A DNA stretch of 64,000 nt from Streptomyces naganishii JCM 4654 (GTDB taxonomy: Bacteria; Actinomycetota; Actinomycetes; Streptomycetales; Streptomycetaceae). The translations under genes and the position numbers were made by a program. Where the stretch lies: contig NZ_BMVF01000010.1 of assembly GCF_014650575.1 (NCBI RefSeq), positions 186,001 to 250,000 of the forward strand, given 5' to 3'. The notes beneath the pieces were generated by a model. It ran no database searches, was not told the origin of the DNA, and saw nothing but the letters and a program-made list of their open reading frames with translations. This document shows positions 57,874-64,000 of the stretch, one piece after another (the stretch's first letter is position 1; every line of letters starts with the position of its first letter).

Positions 57874-58968
57874 ATGCCTCAGCACTGTGCCCGGTCCGCG
57901 CGCTGCACGGTCTCCACGGCTCGCGCCCTGGCCCTGATCCCGCTCGTGGCCGGGCTGGCCTCGGTCTCGAACCCGGCCGCCGCCCAGTCCCTCAGGCCCC
58001 ACAGCGTGCGTTGCGACACGGCCGCTCTCATCGCCGCCATCGACGATGCCAACGCCAACGGCGGTGGCGAGCTGAGCCTCTCCCGGCGCTGCGTCTACGA
58101 CTTCAGGGCACCCGTCTCCGGCCAGGACGCGACACCCGCGATCACCGTGCCCCTCACCATCAAGGGCAACGGCGCCACCCTCCTGCGCGACCCCGCCACC
58201 ACGAGCCACTTCCGCCTCATCGACGTCGCGGTCGGCGGAACGGCGGCGGTCAGCCATCTCACGATCCGGAACGGCGACGTGACGGGCGACGGCGGCGGTG
58301 TCCTCGTCCAGAAGGGCGGGACATTCCGAGGGGTGTCCATCACCGTCCAGGGGAACACCGCCAGTGGTGACGGCGGCGGCATCGACGACCGCGGGACCCT
58401 GAAACTCACCGGATCCCTGATCACCGACAACACCGCGCTCCTCGGCGGGGGCCTCTACATCGAACCCGGCGGCACGGCCGACGTCATCCGTACCACCGTC
58501 CGCGACAACAAGGCCAACAGCTTCGCGGGCGGAGGCGTGGTCAACGACTCCGGCGCGATCACCATCGCCCGCGACCTCATCGTCGGCAACAGCGTCGCCA
58601 CGGGCGACGGAGGCGGCCTGTGGAACGACGGGCAGATGACCGTCAACGACAGCGAGATCGCCGACAACACGGCACGGGACCACGGTGCGGGTGTCACCAA
58701 CGCGCAGGGCGGCAAGGCCACCTTCAACCAGAGCACCATCAGGAACAACAGGGCGGGTCTCCAGGCCGGCGGCATCTACAACGTCAACGCCGACTCCACC
58801 GTCGTACTGAACGTCAGCCGCGTGGTCAAGAACTCTTCCGCCAACGCCCCGGGAGGCGTTTACAACGGAGCCGGAAGCGTTGTGGTGAACAAGCGCTCCA
58901 CCATCGCGGAGAACACCCCCACCAACTGCACCGGCAGCCCGTCTCCCGTACCCGGCTGCACCAACTGA
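57874..58968 (+). CDS. Secreted right-handed beta-helix repeat protein
   Basis: A 364-aa secreted protein. A signal peptide (residues about 1-38, cleavage after NPAAA) precedes a parallel beta-helix of about ten Asn/Gly-rich coils (SHLTIRNGDVTGDGGGVLVQKGG, GVSITVQGNTASGDGGGIDD, GSLITDNTALLGGGLYI). The fold fits a polysaccharide lyase, a hydrolase or an adhesin; no catalytic cluster is evident. AAGGAG lies about ten bases before the ATG. It stands alone between degraded regions, suggesting an acquired gene. Confidence 0.8.
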   Translation: MPQHCARSARCTVSTARALALIPLVAGLASVSNPAAAQSLRPHSVRCDTAALIAAIDDANANGGGELSLSRRCVYDFRAPVSGQDATPAITVPLTIKGNGATLLRDPATTSHFRLIDVAVGGTAAVSHLTIRNGDVTGDGGGVLVQKGGTFRGVSITVQGNTASGDGGGIDDRGTLKLTGSLITDNTALLGGGLYIEPGGTADVIRTTVRDNKANSFAGGGVVNDSGAITIARDLIVGNSVATGDGGGLWNDGQMTVNDSEIADNTARDHGAGVTNAQGGKATFNQSTIRNNRAGLQAGGIYNVNADSTVVLNVSRVVKNSSANAPGGVYNGAGSVVVNKRSTIAENTPTNCTGSPSPVPGCTN

Positions 58969-59180
58969 GCGCAGGAACGGGCTCCGGGAGCCGCCCCCAC
59001 CGCAGTGACACCGCTCGCGGTCGGCCCCCGGCGTACGGCTCGCCGAGCCCCACCGGCCTGGTCCGCGTCTGCCCGGTTCCGCCCGGTGCGATGACGGACA
59101 CGACGGCAGCCCCGGAGCCGCTCCCCGCGCACTGATGGACACCCCGACCCACTCGCAGAACAGCAGCACCCTGGACGTCC
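58969..59180. other. Intergenic, no supported feature
   Basis: I see no credible gene, repeat or RNA between the beta-helix gene and the first tRNA-tail copy. Confidence 0.5.
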
Positions 59181-59214
59181 AAAGGTCCCGAGCCGTGATC
59201 GGTCCGGGACCTTT
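59181..59214 (-). terminator. Terminator-type hairpin next to tRNA-tail copy A
   Basis: AAAGGTCCCG pairs with CGGGACCTTT (10-bp stem). It lies just downstream (minus strand) of the tRNA-like tail, as in a real tRNA gene. Confidence 0.75.
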
Positions 59215-59218
59215 CGGC

Positions 59219-59257
59219 TGGTGCCCCCGGCAGAATCCGTACCTGCGACACCCGCTT
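59219..59257 (-). repeat. tRNA 3'-end copy A (degenerate; attachment-site scar)
   Basis: 39 bases match copy B at 60293-60331 in 36 positions. The T-arm TTC is altered (GGTACGG), so this is a degraded tRNA 3' end and not a functional gene. Confidence 0.75.
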
Positions 59258-59554
59258 CGGCAGTCCGGCAGTGGCCTGCCTCTGCTGGCGCCGACGACTG
59301 GTGCGACCGCCGAACAGAGACGTCGGCGTACCCCTCCGGATTCGACGCAGCTGACGCGGCAGCGGTGGATGTCGGGATCCCGCGGAACCTCCCGTACTCC
59401 GCTGCTGTACTGCAATCGGTCCTGGGACTCTGCGACTTGCTTGAGATGGTGATCACGCACAAGCAAGGGCTAGCCTTACGACGCCTCATCTCTGAGAGGG
59501 GGGCGCCTCGTTGCGAAGGGTGACGAGACGCGGCCCCGGAGATGAGGTGGAGTG

Positions 59555-59689
59555 ATGGAGAAAACGCGCCCTTCCCAGGAGGCCAAGGGGAAGATCCGCG
59601 AGGTTGCTGGTCGGCTCACGATCGCGCTCGGGGCTCGTGCTCTGTGGGCATTGATCGAGAAGCTGTTCAGTCACCACTTCGAGGGGTGA
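59555..59689 (+). CDS. Small hypothetical protein (44 aa)
   Basis: Starts MEKTRPSQEAKGKIREVAGR and ends KLFSHHFEG. It has a basic N-terminal half and an amphipathic or hydrophobic helix (LTIALGARALWALIEKLF). A GGAG lies three bases before the ATG. It lies between the two attachment-site copies and is probably cargo of the lost element. No family recognised; it may not be expressed. Confidence 0.4.
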   Translation: MEKTRPSQEAKGKIREVAGRLTIALGARALWALIEKLFSHHFEG

Positions 59690-59849
59690 CCACCAATGCG
59701 CCCCGAGAACGACGCCGGCGCATCCCCCTTTGTGCCTTGGCGTCGTCGTATCGAAGCCATCACTCCAGCGTGGCCGGGTCAGTCCCCCTTTCTGCCCCGG
59801 CCGTAGCCCTCAGCTCGGGAGGCTGCGATCGTTTGGCGGCGCGCCGCTG

Positions 59850-60334
59850 CGTTGGCACCGACTGAGGCAGCGCGAGGCGTTCGCGCGTACGGGCGTCGCC
59901 TGGTCGGAAAGCGGCTACGTCTTCGCGAGGCCCAACGGCCGGCCGGTTGAGCCGCGCAACGTATACCGGTCCTTCACGCCGCAGGTCGCGGCCGATGCGG
60001 GGCTGCGGAGGGCCGCCTGCACGACGCGCGGCTTGGCTGCGCGACGCTGCTGACCGCGGCTGGCGTCGCCCCGCGGGTCATGATGGAGATCCTTGGGCAC
60101 AGCCGGATCAGCATCACGATGGACGTGTATCCGCACGTCGTGCGTAACACCCAGCGCGAAGCGACCAGCCACATGGATCGCTCGCTCAAACGGCGTTTGC
60201 CCGAACCTGGAACGGTGGTCTGCGAGACGGGACGGCTGTCAATCGGTGCCGTCAAACCGGCCCGGACCATGATCGGTCCGGGCCGTCTGGCCTGGTGCCC
60301 CCGGCAGGATTCGAACCTGCGACACCCGCTTTAG
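59850..60334 (+). pseudogene. Tyrosine recombinase (integrase) C-terminal remnant, frameshifted
   Basis: Reads REAFARTGVAWSESGYVFARPNGRP in one frame. A shift near 60005-60020 gives RLHDARLGCATLLTAAGVAP, then EILGHSRISITMDVYPHV, in another frame. These are the box II HxxR and the catalytic Tyr segments of a Streptomyces-element integrase. The usual second His is replaced by Leu, and the N-terminal catalytic half is absent. The frame runs directly into the tRNA-tail copy, as integrase genes adjacent to attachment sites do. Confidence 0.8.
60258..60285 (-). terminator. Terminator-type hairpin next to tRNA-tail copy B
   Basis: Perfect 11-bp stem CGGCCCGGACC / GGTCCGGGCCG, loop ATGATC, downstream of the tRNA tail on the minus strand. 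Confidence 0.75.
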
Positions 60335-60337
60335 GAG
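60293..60337 (-). repeat. tRNA 3'-end copy B (anticodon loop to CCA), probable att site
   Basis: On the minus strand the sequence runs from an anticodon loop CTCCTAA (CCT, Arg) through an intact T-arm GCAGGTTCGAATCCTGC to acceptor CGGGGGCACCA. No 5' half with matching acceptor GCCCCCG lies upstream (60338-60420), so this is a half tRNA of the kind left by integration into a tRNA-Arg gene. Confidence 0.75.
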
Positions 60338-60878
60338 TTCGGTCTGCCCGGGGCCTGGTCGGGCCTCGCCTCGTGCGTCGGTGCCGTCAGCGACCGTTGT
60401 GTGTCGCTCCTATCTGGGGTCGTTGATGTCAGCGTTGGATGTCAGCGGAACAGGTCTGGCACTGGACAGGCCTCCAAAGGCTCATCCAGCCGGTCGGCCC
60501 AGCGCCACCAGACATGCCTACCATGGCTCAGGGAAGGTCATACAGGTCGCGACGCCGTCTTGGATTGCTGTAGCTGGACGAAGACAGTTCCTGTGGTTGC
60601 TTACTCCGCTGCTGTATCGCGACTCTCCTGTTGCCAACCCGATGTCATGGTCCCTGCCAGCGGGCCTGCTGGCAGGGATACAGAGCAGGGAGCCTTCGAC
60701 GTTGGCGCGCTCAGGGGTCCCAGCAGACACCTCGAGACTACGTTGCAGGCCGCTCGTACGACGGGAAGAGCTCACGTAGGGCCCCGGTGAGGCTAGTTGG
60801 ACCTACCGGACTCCGGTGACATGTGGTCACTGCAGAGGTAACCTGCTGGCTCCGGGCACCCGTTCAACTGGGGGGACA
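60338..60878. other. Intergenic stretch before the immune-type pair, with one hairpin
   Basis: No supported gene. A 10-bp perfect inverted repeat (CCCTGCCAGC / GCTGGCAGGG) lies at 60652-60677. The 15-mer TACTCCGCTGCTGTA occurs here (about 60602) and near 59395, suggesting duplicated flanks of the att copies. GC content begins to fall here. Confidence 0.5.
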
Positions 60879-61289
60879 ATGAACGAACTGGAGTTGGCGC
60901 AGTTTGCCATGCCGGCCGCGAGCACGCTTCTGACAGCGATGGTGTCGGACGGTTGGCAAGCTTTCAAAACCAGATTCTCCCGCATCGTAGCCGGACGATC
61001 GGGCGATACACGGGCGACCGAGGGAAACATCGACGAGTTGCGACAGCGTGTCGTGGACTATCAGACGCAAGGTCATGCAGAGCGGGGCCAGACCGAGGTT
61101 TTTGCTCTACTTTGCGCCGTGCTTGCGAGAGATCCAGAGTCGCTGGCCCCGCTACGTGAACTACTGGCAGACATTGACATGAGTGGCTCCGAAGACAGCT
61201 CTAGACGTGTGTCTCAGAACGCCACTGTCAGGGACAACGGCGTCTCTTTCCAGCAAGTGTCCGGAACGCAGCACTATCACGCCAATTGA
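60879..61289 (+). CDS. Small helical protein with C-terminal amyloid-like motif (Bell-domain effector candidate)
   Basis: A 136-aa protein. Residues 1-100 are predicted helical (ELAQFAMPAASTLLTAMVSD, then IDELRQRVVDYQTQGHAERG), resembling the Bell-domain effectors described next to bacterial STAND receptors. Residues 117-135 read VRDNGVSFQQVSGTQHYHA. The same pattern stands at the N-terminus of the next protein, and its Q/G/N-rich core resembles RHIM-like bacterial amyloid signalling motifs. The expected role is a membrane-toxic effector triggered by amyloid templating. The ATG at 60879 has GGGGGG four bases upstream. The assignment is by pattern only. Confidence 0.65.
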   Translation: MNELELAQFAMPAASTLLTAMVSDGWQAFKTRFSRIVAGRSGDTRATEGNIDELRQRVVDYQTQGHAERGQTEVFALLCAVLARDPESLAPLRELLADIDMSGSEDSSRRVSQNATVRDNGVSFQQVSGTQHYHAN

Positions 61290-61306
61290 GCCGCTTGGAA
61301 TCACGT

Positions 61307-63883
61307 ATGGAAGCTGATGCGGCCAAGGGTGCTACTTCGATACCTGGCCAAAACACCGATGTACATGACCACGGAACTGCATTTCAGCAGGGTCATGGGA
61401 TCCAAATCTACTATGCGAGTCGCAGCGCGAAGTCGCCGCAAGGCCTTGTCAACTCGGCGCATCTCCTTACGCTCGACAGCGTTCCATATCTTAAAGACTG
61501 CGAAAGTCCAGTCTCCTTCGGTGTGCACCCGGCTGCAAGCTGGAACGGGAATCAAAATCCCCAGTATGTGCGGCGCGACATCGAAGAAGACCTTTCCTCG
61601 CTGCTGAGGCCTGGATCATTTGCATTGCTTGTCGGTGATCCTACTTGCGGCAAATCTAGAACCGCTTTCGAGATAGTTAAGAGTAAGTTCCCGGGCTATC
61701 GCGTGTTTCGCCCGGAAGACGGGGCAGAGTTCTCCGAGTGTGTTTCTCTTTCCGGTGCTGAAGATAAGGTCATCTGGCTTGATGACCTTGATAGGTTCCT
61801 TGCTCCACCGTTTATTCCTACGAGCTCTCTGGATGAGGCGCTGCGGACCGAGGCTGTGCTAATCGGGACGATGCGCGCTGACCGGCTCGACCTTCTATCA
61901 CCGCGATATGAGCGTGGCCTAAATCACGAGACCAGAACGCTCGTCAGGGCAGCAAGAGCCATCACCGCGCGGGCACATGTGCTCTACCTGGATAGAAATT
62001 GGGGCACGGAAGAAGTTAAGCGAGCAAAATGGTCCGCTGATCCACGGGTTGCAGAAGCCGCTCGGCATTCCAAAGAGTATGGAGTTGCTGAATATCTGGC
62101 AGCCGGCCCGCAACTCTACCTGGAATGGCAAAATGCCTGGGCCCCCGGATTGCATCCCCGTGGCGCTGCCATCGTGGCAGCGGCCGTTGATTTGAAGAGG
62201 GCCGGCATCAAGGCCCCCGTTTCAAGGGAGCTCTTGGAGCGTCTTCACGAAATATATCTTCAGCAGCGAGGCGGAATCCGGCTGCGCCCCGAGCCAATAC
62301 TGGATGCGTTCCATTGGGCTCTTGAGCCTCTCCACGCGACGAGCAGTCTGCTCATGCCCGTCGAGGATGACATGTTCAAGGCTTACGATTACCTTGCCGA
62401 GGCCCTAGCCCGAGAAGGCAGGGCATCGGCTCCGCCGGATGAAGTGTGGGAAAGTGCAATCGATGAGTTTTCTCCCGACGACGTCCACACCGTTGGGCAT
62501 CGAGCCGAAAAAGCAAAGAGAATTGATTTCGCCGTCCACGCTTATGAGCGACTAGCCAACACTGGAAATAGTAGCGGCTCGTTCCATCTCGGCTACATCG
62601 CTTCGAAGGAAGACCGACTAGAAGAAGCGGAGCTCTGGTACAGAAGATCTATTTCCCAGGGTTCTTCCATCTCAAAAAACAATCTGGGGCTTGTCCTTCG
62701 GCGATCCGGAAGGGAGGAAGAGGCAGAATTTTGGTTCCGGGAAGCTGCCGCTGATGGTGACACCTACGGCGCGCGGAACCTCGGCGAAGTCCTCCTGGAT
62801 CAAGAGCGTTGGGATGAGGTTGAACAGCTTTCTCTCTCCCTCATCGAGCAGAAACCGCCGGTCGCTAAACTCATTATGGGGCAACTCCTCATCGCACGAG
62901 GTGAGCACGAGGAAGCTCAAAATTGGTTGAATCAGGCAGCCGCTGAAGGCAGCAAGGACGCCTGGTTCTTTCTGGGTATTGCCCAAGAAAATCTGGAGGA
63001 TTGGCAAGCGGCCTCTGCCTCTTATGAGCGGGCAGTAAAGGCTGGAAATAAACAGGCTCCTAATAACCTGGCCACCGCCCTCCGTAAGGCTGGTCGACTA
63101 GAAGAAGCAGAGACTGCTTATAGGCATGCCGTAGAGCAGGGTGACGACGAGTACGCCCTTTTCAATCTAGCTAGCCTTCTCTCTGAAATGCGACGCTACG
63201 ATGAAGCGGAGCCACTCTATCGAAGCTCTATGGAGTCCGGATTTAAGTACGCCAAGAATAACCTAGCTTTGACGTTGGAGAAGTTGGGTAAAAGCGAAGA
63301 GGCGGACGCACTCTTTCGCTCTGCAGCCGAAGAAGGTGACGTCAGGGCGATGGCCAATTTGGCTGCACGAAGTCGTAAGGCAGGCCGACCACGCGAAGCG
63401 TTGTTGTGGATCAATCAAGCTCTCCCTTCTGGGAAGCCTGGCTACTATACCGAAATGGGCTTGATTCAAGAGGCACTTGGTGGCCCGAACAAGGCTATGT
63501 TCTGGTATAGGCGCGGGATTGATGGCGGATCCACCGCTGCCGCGGTTGCTCTCGGTTACCTGTATGAAAGAAAGGGCAAAAGCAAGGCTGCAAGAAAGCT
63601 TTACTTGCAGGCAGTAGGGGACGGCGATACTCATGCCCTCTACCATCTTGGCCAGTTCTACCTCAACAGGAACGAGTTCGATAAAGCGCATAAATACCTG
63701 AACGATGCATATGAGGCTGGGGAGACAGTCTCCCATATGCTCGCTTTCTTGGCCATGCGTTCAGGCGATCTTGTAAAGGCTCGTGCCTTCCTCGATGAGG
63801 TGACAGACTCGGATGCTCCTCAGGTCATACCGTTGCGTCAAATGTTGGAATTCTTGGAGCAGCGCGGGCAGTATGCCCTCTAA
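61307..63883 (+). CDS. P-loop NTPase with Sel1/TPR repeats and N-terminal amyloid-like motif (STAND/NLR-type sensor candidate)
   Basis: An 858-aa protein. The N-terminal motif VHDHGTAFQQGHGIQIYYA (residues 19-37) matches the C-terminus of the upstream protein. The NTPase has Walker A GDPTCGKS (110-117), Walker B VIWLDDLDRF (155-164) and a sensor-like IGTMRADRL (186-194). From about residue 400 to the end there are some twelve Sel1/TPR-type helical repeats (DRLEEAELWYRRSISQGSS, GRLEEAETAYRHAVEQGDD), the probable ligand-sensing array. The ATG at 61307 has GGAA upstream; a TTG at 61286 overlapping the previous stop is possible. Codon use and GC are clearly lower than in neighbours, indicating transfer. 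Confidence 0.7.
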   Translation: MEADAAKGATSIPGQNTDVHDHGTAFQQGHGIQIYYASRSAKSPQGLVNSAHLLTLDSVPYLKDCESPVSFGVHPAASWNGNQNPQYVRRDIEEDLSSLLRPGSFALLVGDPTCGKSRTAFEIVKSKFPGYRVFRPEDGAEFSECVSLSGAEDKVIWLDDLDRFLAPPFIPTSSLDEALRTEAVLIGTMRADRLDLLSPRYERGLNHETRTLVRAARAITARAHVLYLDRNWGTEEVKRAKWSADPRVAEAARHSKEYGVAEYLAAGPQLYLEWQNAWAPGLHPRGAAIVAAAVDLKRAGIKAPVSRELLERLHEIYLQQRGGIRLRPEPILDAFHWALEPLHATSSLLMPVEDDMFKAYDYLAEALAREGRASAPPDEVWESAIDEFSPDDVHTVGHRAEKAKRIDFAVHAYERLANTGNSSGSFHLGYIASKEDRLEEAELWYRRSISQGSSISKNNLGLVLRRSGREEEAEFWFREAAADGDTYGARNLGEVLLDQERWDEVEQLSLSLIEQKPPVAKLIMGQLLIARGEHEEAQNWLNQAAAEGSKDAWFFLGIAQENLEDWQAASASYERAVKAGNKQAPNNLATALRKAGRLEEAETAYRHAVEQGDDEYALFNLASLLSEMRRYDEAEPLYRSSMESGFKYAKNNLALTLEKLGKSEEADALFRSAAEEGDVRAMANLAARSRKAGRPREALLWINQALPSGKPGYYTEMGLIQEALGGPNKAMFWYRRGIDGGSTAAAVALGYLYERKGKSKAARKLYLQAVGDGDTHALYHLGQFYLNRNEFDKAHKYLNDAYEAGETVSHMLAFLAMRSGDLVKARAFLDEVTDSDAPQVIPLRQMLEFLEQRGQYAL

Positions 63884-64000
63884 GGGAAGGCTGCAGAAGT
63901 AACCTATAGGTCGCGGTGTGGATTTCTGGGCCGAGTTCACTGACTGAAACCTCGCCCCGCGAGATTGTCTGTGCCTGAGCCGACGAAAGTCAGCCGCGAC
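63884..64000. other. Window end, no feature seen
   Basis: No gene, terminator or repeat is recognised after the NTPase stop. The right end of the acquired segment lies beyond the window. Confidence 0.5.

Noticed and set aside
60080..60334. Plus-strand 84-codon frame ending WCPRQDSNLRHPL as a real protein
   Set aside because: The C-terminal peptide is just translated tRNA antisense; the useful part is the integrase remnant.
60293..60337. Functional tRNA gene
   Set aside because: Only the anticodon-to-CCA half is present; no D-arm or 5' acceptor strand lies upstream on the minus strand.
60381..60790. Plus-strand frames of about 130 codons before the immune-type pair
   Set aside because: No ribosome-binding site, no recognisable domain, two overlapping frames of equal quality; treated as intergenic.

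Overview
The window is very GC-rich actinobacterial chromosome, and its gene content marks it as Streptomyces. The evidence is an AfsK/KbpA/AfsS/AfsR antibiotic-regulation locus, FbiC, an XRE-DUF397 pair next to a GPP34 protein, a D-Ala-D-Ala carboxypeptidase and a large membrane protein, and frequent GTG starts with GTGA overlaps. From memory, the core gene order resembles S. coelicolor around SCO4420-SCO4444. I could not check this by alignment.

Layout. 1-5.9 kb holds catabolic genes: flavin reductase (cut by the window edge), ADP-forming acyl-CoA synthetase plus PaaG-like hydratase, flavin monooxygenase, DoxX-like protein and DUF35 protein. 5.9-7.5 kb holds two GNAT acetyltransferases. 7.5-11.0 kb is a small accessory patch: frameshifted Uma2, a toxin-antitoxin-like pair, a winged-helix protein and an XRE/DUF397 pair. 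11.0-14.7 kb has a PNPOx-family oxidase, a thiolase-like protein, an acyl-CoA dehydrogenase and a Ddn-like F420 protein. 14.8-18.4 kb has LysE/Lrp, an MFS transporter and a TetR regulator. 18.5-30.1 kb is the kbpA-afsK-(hypothetical)-afsS-afsR locus, with a thiolase/DUF35/hydratase operon and a divergent acyl-CoA ligase inside it. 30.3-37.8 kb has two catabolic operons: amidohydrolase, F420/LLM oxidoreductase and SDR; then LLM oxidoreductase, D-aminoacylase-like protein and aldehyde dehydrogenase. 37.8-46.3 kb has a Ddn-like protein, fbiC, two apparent pseudo-enzymes, an Na+/solute symporter, an SDR and an EthD-like protein. 46.4-54.2 kb is core cell-envelope and regulatory genes. 54.2-57.4 kb has an ArsR/MFS divergent pair and a broken AbiEii-like gene. 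57.4-60.9 kb is degraded and low in genes, with a secreted beta-helix protein, two copies of a tRNA 3' end and an integrase remnant. 60.9-63.9 kb, visibly less GC-rich, is a two-gene unit resembling an amyloid-signalling NLR-type immune pair.

Two systems stand out. First, a 15-bp palindrome (consensus CTGACGGTCCGTCAG) occurs eleven times, always in a promoter gap next to catabolic genes and never beside the housekeeping or afs genes. It looks like one acyl-CoA/F420-linked regulon spread over 45 kb and interleaved with the afs locus. Second, the 136-aa helical protein and the adjacent P-loop/Sel1-repeat protein carry matching 19-residue motifs, at the C-terminus of the first and the N-terminus of the second. 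This is the arrangement known for Bell-domain effectors and STAND receptors that signal by amyloid templating. Functions, regulon membership and homologies are read from sequence by eye. No database search was run.
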